NCBI GenBank assembly: GCA_018671775.1
Contig: JABHGY010000108.1
Coordinates: 1-48,851, forward strand
Direction: 5' to 3'
Length of the DNA: 48,851 nt
Source: Fidelibacterota bacterium
GTDB taxonomy: Bacteria; Fidelibacterota; Marinisomatia; Marinisomatales; UBA1611
The notes below the pieces were generated by a model. It did not search any database. It had not been told where the DNA came from and saw only the letters and a list, made by a program, of their open reading frames with translations. Made by a program: the position numbers and the translations under genes. Below are positions 40,740 to 48,851 of the stretch, one piece after another (the stretch's first letter is position 1; every line of letters begins with the position of its first letter).

Positions 40740-42086
40740 TTAAAATTCTTTTCTTAATCGAGCTACAGGATAACCCAATTGATCTCTGTATTTCGCTACG
40801 GTTCTTCTAGCCATCTTGTAACCCACTTCAGCCAATCTTGTTCCTAATTCATCATCATTCAAAGGCGATTTTTTATCTTCCGCCAAAATGATTTTTTCCA
40901 ATGCAATTTTGATGATATAGTTTGATACAACGCGTCCATCATCTAAAGAAACCGCATCAGAAAAAAAATGTTTCAGTTCAAAAACACCGTAAGGGGTGTC
41001 CACGAACTTACCGCGAGTTGAGCGACTTATTGTGGATATATCCATCTTAATTATATCCGCAATATCTTGTAATACCATAGGCTGGAGATGTTCGATGTTC
41101 CCCTTAAAAAATTCTGTTTGCTTCTCAATGATGGTCTTCATCACATTCAACATGGTGCGACGTCTTTGGTTTACCGCATCCACAAACCAGTGAGCCGAAT
41201 CCAACTTTTCTTTCATGAATTTTTTTGTTTCGGCTGTAATAGATTTCTGATCCAAAGCGCCTGCATACTCTTGATTCACGCGCACTTCCGGAATACCGCC
41301 ATCATTGGTGGTAATACGCCAGCCATCATTTTCTTCTCTAACAATCAAATCTGGAATCACCACTTGATAGCGATCTTGAAGCCCTTCTCCTGGACGAGGA
41401 TTTAATTGAGAAATCAGCTCAATCGCTTCTTGTAATGCTTCGTGAGAACATTTCGTTTTTGTCTGAATTTTTTCATAACGCTTGTGCATAAAATCTTCAA
41501 ACAAATAATGAACGATTTTCCACGCTAAAGATGCTTCATCATCCTCCAACTGAACGAGCAAACATTCTTGAATATTTCGAGAACCTAAACCTTTTGGTTC
41601 AAGACGTTGGACAACTTTGAGAATATCTTCAATATCTTCATCTTTTTTTCCAAATCGATCCGCAATTAGAATCAGTTCTGTATCTAAATATCCACGGTCA
41701 TTTACATTCCAAATGATTTCTTCCGCAATTTCGACTTCAAGTTCAGAAAGGCCAGTATCATCCAACTGAGCAATCACATCTTCCAAAAAACTATGGCTTT
41801 CTGCTAAAGGACCGTATTCTTTTTCTTCTTGTTTGTTATAAGAAAAATCATCTTCATAAACTTCTTTTTCAGTCAAATCTAGCGCATCTAAAAGCGATTC
41901 ATCTTCCGAATTTACATCTTCTGAAGTGTCCGTTTCTACTTGCTCCAATAAGGGATTAAGTTCCAACTCATCCAAAATGGCTTGCTCTAAATTGATAGCA
42001 TTCAATTGAAGAAGTTTTGCTTGTAAAACTTGCGTTGGCGAAAGCTTCTGTTTTTGAGCTAAGACTTGTTTTAGATGGGTTGCCAT
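40740..42086 (-). CDS. rpoN: RNA polymerase sigma-54 factor
   Basis: N-terminal LKQVLAQKQKLSPTQVLQAKLLQLN; DISTISRSTRGKFVDTPYGVFELKHFFSDAV; RpoN box ARRTVAKYRDQLGYP. Confidence 0.95.
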   Translation of the reverse strand: MATHLKQVLAQKQKLSPTQVLQAKLLQLNAINLEQAILDELELNPLLEQVETDTSEDVNSEDESLLDALDLTEKEVYEDDFSYNKQEEKEYGPLAESHSFLEDVIAQLDDTGLSELEVEIAEEIIWNVNDRGYLDTELILIADRFGKKDEDIEDILKVVQRLEPKGLGSRNIQECLLVQLEDDEASLAWKIVHYLFEDFMHKRYEKIQTKTKCSHEALQEAIELISQLNPRPGEGLQDRYQVVIPDLIVREENDGWRITTNDGGIPEVRVNQEYAGALDQKSITAETKKFMKEKLDSAHWFVDAVNQRRRTMLNVMKTIIEKQTEFFKGNIEHLQPMVLQDIADIIKMDISTISRSTRGKFVDTPYGVFELKHFFSDAVSLDDGRVVSNYIIKIALEKIILAEDKKSPLNDDELGTRLAEVGYKMARRTVAKYRDQLGYPVARLRKEF

Positions 42087-42820
42087 TAGTCCAATCTAAA
42101 TTTTGCGCCTAAATATAAACGACGTGCTTCTTCATCATTTGCTAAGGATTCAGAGCTTCCTGTTTTCAATACTTTTCCTTCAAACAATAGATAAGAACGA
42201 TCCGTAATCGACAAAGTTTCTCTCACATTATGATCTGTAATCAAAACGCCAATATTTTTTTCTTTGAGAGAGCGAACGATGGATTGAATGTCTTCTACCG
42301 CAATCGGATCCACACCAGCAAACGGTTCATCCAAAAGGATAAAATCTGGATCCATGGCCAAAGCACGACTGATTTCCACTCGTCGCCTTTCTCCACCGGA
42401 AAGAGTATTCCCTTTGCTTTTTCGTAAATGAGCAATAGATAATTCGTCCAATAATTTTTCCATCTTTTCATTTTGCTCCGATGATGATAAATCACTCCGC
42501 ATTTCCAAGACAAGTTTCAAATTATCTTCTACCGACAATTTTCCGAAAATGGACGGTTCTTGCGCTAAATAGCCTACGCCAGCCCGAGCCCGCTTATACA
42601 TAGGTTCATCCGTAATTTTTTTTTCATCTAAAAAGATATTCCCAAAAGTAGGTTTTACCATGCCTGTAATCATATAAAATGTAGTCGTTTTTCCTGCGCC
42701 ATTCGGACCGAGTAATCCAACAATTTCTCCCTTATTTACGGAAATATCTACATCTTGGACCACCATACGATTTCCATATTTTTTGGATATATTTTTTGCG
42801 CTGAGTGTTTGATTCTTCAT
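42086..42820 (-). CDS. lptB: LPS export ABC transporter ATP-binding protein
   Basis: Walker A GLLGPNGAGKTTTFYMITG, LSGGERRRVEISRAL, FILLDEPFAGVDPIAVEDIQ, VLITDHNVRETL. Start re-set to ATG 42820. Confidence 0.94.
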   Translation of the reverse strand: MKNQTLSAKNISKKYGNRMVVQDVDISVNKGEIVGLLGPNGAGKTTTFYMITGMVKPTFGNIFLDEKKITDEPMYKRARAGVGYLAQEPSIFGKLSVEDNLKLVLEMRSDLSSSEQNEKMEKLLDELSIAHLRKSKGNTLSGGERRRVEISRALAMDPDFILLDEPFAGVDPIAVEDIQSIVRSLKEKNIGVLITDHNVRETLSITDRSYLLFEGKVLKTGSSESLANDEEARRLYLGAKFRLD

Positions 42821-43365
42821 TTTTTCAACTCTCGATTGCTCACGCCTGAAGGCTTTAAAATTTTCCAATGATTTAGATCAGAATCAGATTCAAATCCCAC
42901 GCCATACAAAGTATCTGCATATTGGGTTGTCAACATAATCGAATCTTTCGTAAACATAATTTCCTTTTTCGAATCCCAAGTCAGTGTATCTGTATAAAGT
43001 GTCATTCCGCTATCAGAGATAGCCACAACCTGACCCATCGCCACCATATCATTGGATTTCTGATCCACTTCAGCACGTATTGCTTTCAAATTGGACGTGT
43101 GATTTTCCTCTCCATCAAAAAAATCGATGACCACACCACTATCCAAAAGCGCGAATTGCTTTTCATGATATTTTTCGAGATGTCCCGCACGAATTTTGGC
43201 CGTTAGACTGCCTTCATCACTCAAATATATGGTCACATTCCAACCCTCTTGATCTGGCCCTTTTTCCTGGATTTCCATATCGTTCATTTCAATCGGTTTT
43301 TCGCAAGCCATGAAAATCAGCCCAACAAATAGAGGCATCTTGGTAATTATATTTTTGAATTGCAT
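42817..43365 (-). CDS. lptC: LPS export protein LptC-like lipoprotein
   Basis: Lipobox FMACEKP; WNVTIYLSDEGSLTAKIRAGHLEKY...; overlaps lptB start. Confidence 0.8.
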   Translation of the reverse strand: MQFKNIITKMPLFVGLIFMACEKPIEMNDMEIQEKGPDQEGWNVTIYLSDEGSLTAKIRAGHLEKYHEKQFALLDSGVVIDFFDGEENHTSNLKAIRAEVDQKSNDMVAMGQVVAISDSGMTLYTDTLTWDSKKEIMFTKDSIMLTTQYADTLYGVGFESDSDLNHWKILKPSGVSNRELKK

Positions 43366-43383
43366 GAGAGAATTTCGTAAATC

Positions 43384-43926
43384 CTATTCTTCATTATTGA
43401 ACGTGCTAACCGCTTCACGCAATTGGATAAGCACATCTTCGTATCGTCCTTGCTCCTTTAATATCCAATCCACTGCTTCCCGAAAAGCCCCTTCTCCACC
43501 TGCTTTTTCTGTCACATAAACTGCCAACTCTTTTACCAAAGGATATGCATCAGAAACAGAAATAGCTGTGCCTACTTTTTCCATAACAGGCATATCAATC
43601 ATATCATCTCCAATAAAAGCAATTTCATCATCGTCTAATTGGTATTTTTTTTTAAGGGCTTCATAGGGAATCAATTTATTCAAAGTGCCATTATAAACGT
43701 CTTGAATTTTGAGCTCTTTTGCTCGTGCTTCGGTGGCTTTAGAAAATCGTCCTGAGATAAATGCGACCTTCAAATCTGCCATTCGCGCTACTGCCATGCC
43801 CGCACCATCCAAAACAGAAAATCGTTTAAACTCTTCTCCCGTTCCATTGAGAAAAATCGTTCCATCTGTCCAAACGCCATCTACATCGGAAATAATCAAT
43901 TTTATTTTTTGAACAGACGAATTCAT
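43384..43926 (-). CDS. KdsC-family HAD phosphatase
   Basis: KLIISDVDGVWTDGTIFLNGTGEEFKRFSVLDGAGM; FISGRFSKATEARAKEL; FIGDDMIDMPVME. Confidence 0.88.
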   Translation of the reverse strand: MNSSVQKIKLIISDVDGVWTDGTIFLNGTGEEFKRFSVLDGAGMAVARMADLKVAFISGRFSKATEARAKELKIQDVYNGTLNKLIPYEALKKKYQLDDDEIAFIGDDMIDMPVMEKVGTAISVSDAYPLVKELAVYVTEKAGGEGAFREAVDWILKEQGRYEDVLIQLREAVSTFNNEE

Positions 43927-43928
43927 GT

Positions 43929-45551
43929 TTATTTTAATGAATCATACTTTAGTGTGGCCGCAATAAAATTCCGAAACAAAGGATGAGCTCGATTGACGCG
44001 ACTTTTTAATTCTGGATGAAATTGCCCTGCAACAAACCAAGGATGATTAGGCAATTCCACGGCCTCCACAACGCCCAATTCTTTATTCTCGCCAGAAAAA
44101 ATTAATCCTTTTTTCTCTAGTCTTGCTCTATATCGATTGTTCACTTCATACCGATGGCGATGTCTTTCCGAAATATTTTTCTTTCGATAGGCGGCGTAGG
44201 TTTTTGTTCCCGTTTTAAGTGTGCAATCATAAGCGCCCAAACGCATGGTGCCACCTTTAATTTTAATTGCTCGCTGAGATTCCATCAAGTCTATCACGGG
44301 GTGAGCTGTCTTCGGATTAAATTCTGTTGAATTAGCATCTTTGAGTCCACAAACATGGCGAGCAAAATCAATCACGGCACACTGGAGTCCGAGGCAAATT
44401 CCTAAAAATGGGACATGGTTTTCGCGGGCATATTTGGATGCCAATATTTTTCCTTCTGATCCACGAGATCCAAATCCAGGGAGAAGCAGAATGCCTTGCA
44501 CATTTTTGAACGCTTTTTCTGCAGAGTCATCATCCACAATTTTTTCGGTTTTAATCCATTTGATTTTGACACGTGCTGCATTTTCTACGCCCGCATGGAT
44601 AAAAGATTCGATGACACTCTTATATGCATCTAATAACTCCGTATATTTCCCACACATGGCAATGCTTACTTCATTGGCAGGGTTTTTGAAATTATGGATA
44701 AAATCTTCTAAGTGGGAAACATCCATTTCTTTATCCAATTGAAAACGATTGTTGATGATGTCACCTACGCCTTGCTCATGCAAAACCAAAGGGACTTCGT
44801 AAATGCTTTCCAAGTCTCGCCCTTCAAGCACATGATCTGGACGCACATTGCAAAAAAGGGCTATTTTATCTCGAACTGATTTCTCAACAGCATATTCGGA
44901 GCGGCACAAAATAATATCAGGTGATAAACCAATTTCGCGTAATTTCATGACTGAATGTTGCGTCGGTTTAGATTTGAGTTCACCACTCGCTTTGATAAAA
45001 GGTAACAAAGTAACATGCACCAAAATATGATTGTGATAACCTGATTCTAAGGATAATTGACGAATCGCTTCCATAAAAGGCAAACTCTCAATATCGCCTA
45101 CGGTTCCGCCCACTTCACAAATAACAATATCATATTTTTTCGGTTGATTAACTGCCTTAATCCGATCAATAATTTCGTTGGTGATATGAGGAATAACCTG
45201 AACCGTTTCTCCCAGATATTCCCCTTTTCGTTCTCGCTCTAAAACATTGCTATAAATTTGTCCTGCAGTCGCATTGTTGTTCTTGGTCATATTTACATCA
45301 ATAAATCGTTCATAATGTCCCAAGTCTAAATCTGTTTCTGAGCCATCATCTAAGACAAAAACTTCTCCATGTTGATATGGATTCATGGTTCCTGGATCAA
45401 TATTGAGATAAGGATCGAGTTTAAGGATTGTAACACGTAAACCGGCGGATTTCAACAGATATCCAATGGAAGAGGCTGCAATGCCTTTTCCTAAACCAGA
45501 CATGACGCCCCCAAGGACAAATATATATTTGGTTTGTTTTTTGTTCGCCAC
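43929..45551 (-). CDS. pyrG: CTP synthase
   Basis: KYIFVLGGVMSGLGKGIAASSIGYLLKSAG; LDPYLNIDPGTMNPYQHGEVFVLDDGSETDLDLGHYERF; GICLGLQCAVIDFAR. Confidence 0.98.
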   Translation of the reverse strand: MANKKQTKYIFVLGGVMSGLGKGIAASSIGYLLKSAGLRVTILKLDPYLNIDPGTMNPYQHGEVFVLDDGSETDLDLGHYERFIDVNMTKNNNATAGQIYSNVLERERKGEYLGETVQVIPHITNEIIDRIKAVNQPKKYDIVICEVGGTVGDIESLPFMEAIRQLSLESGYHNHILVHVTLLPFIKASGELKSKPTQHSVMKLREIGLSPDIILCRSEYAVEKSVRDKIALFCNVRPDHVLEGRDLESIYEVPLVLHEQGVGDIINNRFQLDKEMDVSHLEDFIHNFKNPANEVSIAMCGKYTELLDAYKSVIESFIHAGVENAARVKIKWIKTEKIVDDDSAEKAFKNVQGILLLPGFGSRGSEGKILASKYARENHVPFLGICLGLQCAVIDFARHVCGLKDANSTEFNPKTAHPVIDLMESQRAIKIKGGTMRLGAYDCTLKTGTKTYAAYRKKNISERHRHRYEVNNRYRARLEKKGLIFSGENKELGVVEAVELPNHPWFVAGQFHPELKSRVNRAHPLFRNFIAATLKYDSLK

Positions 45552-45562
45552 GATAAATTTTC

Positions 45563-45946
45563 CTATCGGCTCATGGCGCTATAAACACCGGTCACATAAG
45601 AAATCACCCAAAAAATATAGACAAATCGGTAAAAATTAAATTGACATTTTGAAAGTGCCCACGGCTCTTCATCTTTTGCTGTTTTCCAGCCCCAAATGAT
45701 AGAAACAAAAATTACAAATGCGCCAGCATATCCCAATAAGGAATGGGGCGTAAATGCTGATTGAGTTGAAATAGCTGCCATACACCACACCGCAATGACT
45801 TCTGAAACAAATCCACTAGACAATATAATGAGTTGTTTTTTTGTGAGCATCCTGGACTTTAATACAGGAATCAATGCTCGGGAATATAGAATCAGTGCTA
45901 ATGTTATCAAGAGTGCGCCAGCTAAAATAAAAAGAGATGTGTTCAT
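45563..45946 (-). CDS. Hypothetical multi-pass membrane protein
   Basis: Four hydrophobic segments; start re-set to ATG 45946 (MNTSLFILAGALL). Confidence 0.55.
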   Translation of the reverse strand: MNTSLFILAGALLITLALILYSRALIPVLKSRMLTKKQLIILSSGFVSEVIAVWCMAAISTQSAFTPHSLLGYAGAFVIFVSIIWGWKTAKDEEPWALSKCQFNFYRFVYIFWVISYVTGVYSAMSR

Positions 45947-46066
45947 CAGATTAAGGGTCTCCCTGTTCGTTGTGAAAATCAATTTTCCAAAGGTAAACAG
46001 CTTCGAAACATGGCGCGAAATTAGACATAATAAGCACTAATCTCATTGTTTTTTAAGAGCAGAATC

Positions 46067-47488
46067 CTAATCCAACGCTTCTTTCATTTCCAAGAGATAC
46101 GATTTTGCTGCATCGTAAGTATTTTCAATCTCTCCGTCTAAAATGGCTTCTTCCACAGCAAGCTTGATGGCTCCAATCTGTCTCCCTTCTGTTAAAGAAA
46201 AAATCTCCATAATTTCGTTTCCTTTAACAGGAGATTGAAAAGCTTTCATCGCATCCCGTTCAGTCACATTCGCCATTTTTGATTCCACAATATCAAAATT
46301 CTTGAGGTAACGCTTCACCTTATTGGGATTTTTCGTGGTGATATCCGCCCGACACAAAACCAACAAATCATCTACTTGCTCTCCAGCCGAGACCATTAAT
46401 CTCCGCACGGCAGAATCAGTCACTTCGCCTTTCGCCAAAGCAATAGGACGTAAATGCAATAAAGTCATATTCACTAAATAATTTTGCAATTCATTTGATA
46501 GCTTCATCCGTTTTGCTACTTTTTTTAAAATGCGGGCGCCTACCTCACTGTGTCCATGAAAGGTATATCCTTTTTTCGGATCAATTCTTCGTGTATGCGG
46601 TTTGGCAATATCATGTACTAAAGCAGCAAATCGAATTTCCATTTTGTCCGTCAATTTCGCCGAATTATCCACCACCTGCATGGTATGAGTATAAATATCT
46701 TTGTGATGCCATTCGGACGTTTGTTCCAAGCCAATCATATTGTCAATTTCAGGGAAAATAAATTTCAGCAAACCTGTTTTCTGGAGAATATCTATTCCAA
46801 TAGACGGTTTGGGCGTTTTTAAAATTTTGGTAAGTTCGGTGGTTTTCCGTTCCCAAGAGACAATATCGATTCTTTTGGCTTGACGCTTAATGGAATTCAA
46901 TCCAGCCGAATCTATCTCAAAACCCAGCTTAGACGCGAAATATGCGGCGCGCATCATGCGAAGTGGATCTTCGGAAAAGGTGCTATCTGGATCCAGCGGA
47001 GTCAACAACTTTTTCGCTTCAATATCTTTCATACCATCAAAAGGATCGTGCAATTCACCAAAATGTTCAGGACGGATGTCCACCGCCATGGCATTGACCG
47101 TAAAATCACGACGAAGCAAATCGCCTTTCAAATCCGTATAAATGACTTCACTCGGCTTTCGTGAATCATCTCTATAGGATTCACTGCGCGCTGAAGCAAT
47201 TTCGATTTGGATGATTTCATTTGGAATCAGGGCTGTTCCAAATTTTTCAAATGGAACCACTTTTCCCATCTTGAGCTTTTGAGCTAATACCTTTGCAAAT
47301 GCAATCCCATCGCCCACCACCATCATATCAATATCATTTAATCGATTTCCCATAATCAGATCTCGGACAAACCCGCCCACAAGATAGACTTCCACATTTA
47401 AAGATGAAGCGAGTTGGCCTGCGGTTTCAAGAATGGACAGACAGCTTTGTGCACTTTTATGATTTAATAAATCTTTGATATTTTCCAT
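46067..47488 (-). CDS. CCA tRNA nucleotidyltransferase / poly(A) polymerase family with HD domain
   Basis: VYLVGGFVRDLIMGNRLNDIDMMVVG; RRDFTVNAMAVDI; PFDGMKDIEAKKL; EDPLRMMRAAYFASKLGFEID; ALVHDIAKPHTR. Confidence 0.92.
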   Translation of the reverse strand: MENIKDLLNHKSAQSCLSILETAGQLASSLNVEVYLVGGFVRDLIMGNRLNDIDMMVVGDGIAFAKVLAQKLKMGKVVPFEKFGTALIPNEIIQIEIASARSESYRDDSRKPSEVIYTDLKGDLLRRDFTVNAMAVDIRPEHFGELHDPFDGMKDIEAKKLLTPLDPDSTFSEDPLRMMRAAYFASKLGFEIDSAGLNSIKRQAKRIDIVSWERKTTELTKILKTPKPSIGIDILQKTGLLKFIFPEIDNMIGLEQTSEWHHKDIYTHTMQVVDNSAKLTDKMEIRFAALVHDIAKPHTRRIDPKKGYTFHGHSEVGARILKKVAKRMKLSNELQNYLVNMTLLHLRPIALAKGEVTDSAVRRLMVSAGEQVDDLLVLCRADITTKNPNKVKRYLKNFDIVESKMANVTERDAMKAFQSPVKGNEIMEIFSLTEGRQIGAIKLAVEEAILDGEIENTYDAAKSYLLEMKEALD

Positions 47489-47548
47489 GATTATAAATTA
47501 CTCCGAAAAATATTATTTATGAACCCAGTTCTGTCCAAAATAATTTTG

Positions 47549-47648
47549 GCATTCCGCACGAGGAACGAGATGTGAAATCTATCTAAAGATTGTCAGTCAC
47601 GCTTAAAGTGGATTCCGAATATTTACATTCTTAACATTTTGAAATGAC
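47549..47648 (+). repeat. Dispersed intergenic repeat, copy 2
   Basis: Aligns with reverse complement of 30364-30456; see copy 1. Confidence 0.65.
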
Positions 47649-47757
47649 AGCTATTTCTTATTGAGGCGATTTAAAACGTTTTGGTAAATGTGTTGTGAAC
47701 GGAAGCTTATCATTTTATTCTTGTAGGTGTCTTCGAATTTACCCCAATTTTGCATCG

Positions 47758-48609
47758 ATGAAATTCTCTGTATTGAAACGCTTTACCTTCACTTTCTTTT
47801 TTCTTTCCATTGCCTTAGGACAATTTGGAAAAATTAATATATCTTTTGATGAACAATTGCTCCGTGGGGATGAAAGACAAGAAATTTATCAACTCAAAGA
47901 TGATATTCGACGTTTTATTATCGGCACAAGATGGAGTGAAGAATTCAACGATTTGCAGATTCCGCTTCATATTCAGATGATTTTTGAAGGTGTTTCCGTT
48001 AAAAGTGGACAAAAAATATTTTTGTGTCAGGCTCTTTTTTCTAATGGAGGCGATCAACGTTATTTCGATAAAGGTCTCCAATTTAATTATACTTCAGGAT
48101 CAGCGCTTTATTACGACCCTGTGATTTTTGAACCCCTTTCTAGTTTTATTGCCTTTTATACAAACCTTATTTTGGCCAATGAAATTGATACTTACGAACT
48201 TCATGGGGGTGGAAAACATTATGAAATTTCTCGTGAAATTGCCTTTCGCGGACAAAGCTCTGATTTGAAAAAAGGGTGGGCTGCTCGGACAAATCTTGTG
48301 GATGATTTGACTTCAAACAATGGGCTCCGAAAAGCGCGACTTGCTTATTATTATGCCTTGGAATTATTTCAAGAGGGCGCCATAGATGAGGCGATTCAAG
48401 AATTTGAAAAGATGATTAATGGCTTAGATTTGGTTTATAAAGAATTTGGGCGCGAACGATATACGCTATTTTTCATGAAAATTCAGGCCAAAACCATTGC
48501 TGATATTTTTGCCATTCTGGGCAGAAAAGATTTTCTCTTAGATATGAAAGAATTAGATCCGGATCAACATGATATTTATCAATCGACGCTGGAATCTATA
48601 TCAAAATAA
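47758..48609 (+). CDS. DUF4835 / PorD-like protein
   Basis: Signal peptide (MKFSVLKRFTFTFFFLSIALGQ); FNDLQIPLHIQMIFEGVS..., YYDPVIFEPLSSFIAFYTNLILANEIDTYELHGGGKHYEISREIAFRGQSS. Start re-set to ATG 47758. Confidence 0.8.
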   Translation: MKFSVLKRFTFTFFFLSIALGQFGKINISFDEQLLRGDERQEIYQLKDDIRRFIIGTRWSEEFNDLQIPLHIQMIFEGVSVKSGQKIFLCQALFSNGGDQRYFDKGLQFNYTSGSALYYDPVIFEPLSSFIAFYTNLILANEIDTYELHGGGKHYEISREIAFRGQSSDLKKGWAARTNLVDDLTSNNGLRKARLAYYYALELFQEGAIDEAIQEFEKMINGLDLVYKEFGRERYTLFFMKIQAKTIADIFAILGRKDFLLDMKELDPDQHDIYQSTLESISK

Positions 48610-48645
48610 TATGGGATTTAATCTAAATACAAACTTACAGTATAG

Positions 48646-48680
48646 CGCAGCATATAAGAGTAATATACTTCATATCTGCG
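48646..48680. repeat. Imperfect inverted repeat (CGCAG...CTGCG)
   Basis: CGCAGcATATaAGagTA... pairs with ...ATACTTcATATcTGCG allowing bulges. Confidence 0.5.
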
Positions 48681-48693
48681 GTATATTAACTAG

Positions 48694-48720
48694 TTGGTCG
48701 GTCGCTTTGCGCCCGACCAA
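48694..48720. repeat. Near-perfect hairpin TTGGTCGG-T-CGC-TTT-GCG-C-CCGACCAA
   Basis: 8 bp + 3 bp stem with one T/C internal mismatch. Confidence 0.75.
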
Positions 48721-48741
48721 TGGCGAAACTGTAAACAGTCA

Positions 48742-48776
48742 GGGGGCCGGTTCGGCGCAAGCGCCTACCAACCCCC
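48742..48776. repeat. GC-rich hairpin GGGGG..GGT..GGCGC-AA-GCGCC..ACC..CCCCC
   Basis: Three stacked complementary segments (5+3+4/5 bp). Confidence 0.7.
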
Positions 48777-48795
48777 ACTCGAACGGAAGAATCAA

Positions 48796-48851
48796 ATGAA
48801 TGCTCAAGACCATCATTTAATCTCCGATCAGTTTCGCCATTATAAGGTGTT
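48796..48851 (+). CDS. Truncated ORF start, unknown product
   Basis: GGAAG-spaced ATG then MNAQDHHLISDQFRHYKV... running off the window edge. Confidence 0.35.
   Translation, partial: MNAQDHHLISDQFRHYKV

Noticed and set aside
48690-48776. Integron attC site
   Set aside because: The palindrome begins GTTGGT and ends ACCAAC, the opposite polarity to attC core sites (RYYYAAC...GTTRRRY), and no integrase is visible.
48719-48841. Retron-like ncRNA (a1/a2 inverted repeats before a reverse transcriptase)
   Set aside because: The 13-bp arms and internal hairpin are suggestive, but spacing is short, the second arm lies inside the ORF and no RT sequence is visible; cannot be supported without downstream sequence.

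Overview
The window is an AT-rich, gene-dense bacterial chromosome segment. Gene content suggests a marine member of the FCB group, possibly Marinimicrobia/SAR406-like: type IX-style C-terminal sorting domain, DUF4835/PorD-like protein, DUF5683-like protein, and LptB/C/G. This taxonomic placement is inference only. Most of the window is conserved housekeeping: spmAB, rpmB, dusB, pruA, sucCD-ndk, DUF177-rpmF-plsX-fabHDG-acpP-fabF-rnc, a sugar-phosphate/prenyl operon, murQ, prmA, an AGCS symporter, lptG-like, metK-ahcY, argF, hflKC, rpoN-lptB-lptC-kdsC-like-pyrG, a CCA/poly(A) nucleotidyltransferase and DUF4835. The strongest non-coding signal is a SAH (S-adenosylhomocysteine) riboswitch candidate on the minus strand. 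It fills the metK-ahcY gap and its predicted pseudoknot appears compensated relative to the recalled consensus. Other items worth a second look: an adjacent cohesin-like lipoprotein and dockerin-like/T9SS-sorted protein with a tiny PID-CTERM-like peptide downstream; two diverged copies of a ~95-100 bp intergenic repeat; and a GC-rich block of stacked and nested inverted repeats at the right edge, preceding a truncated ORF. No rRNA, tRNA or CRISPR array was recognised. All calls were made by eye from sequence and translations; no database search was run.
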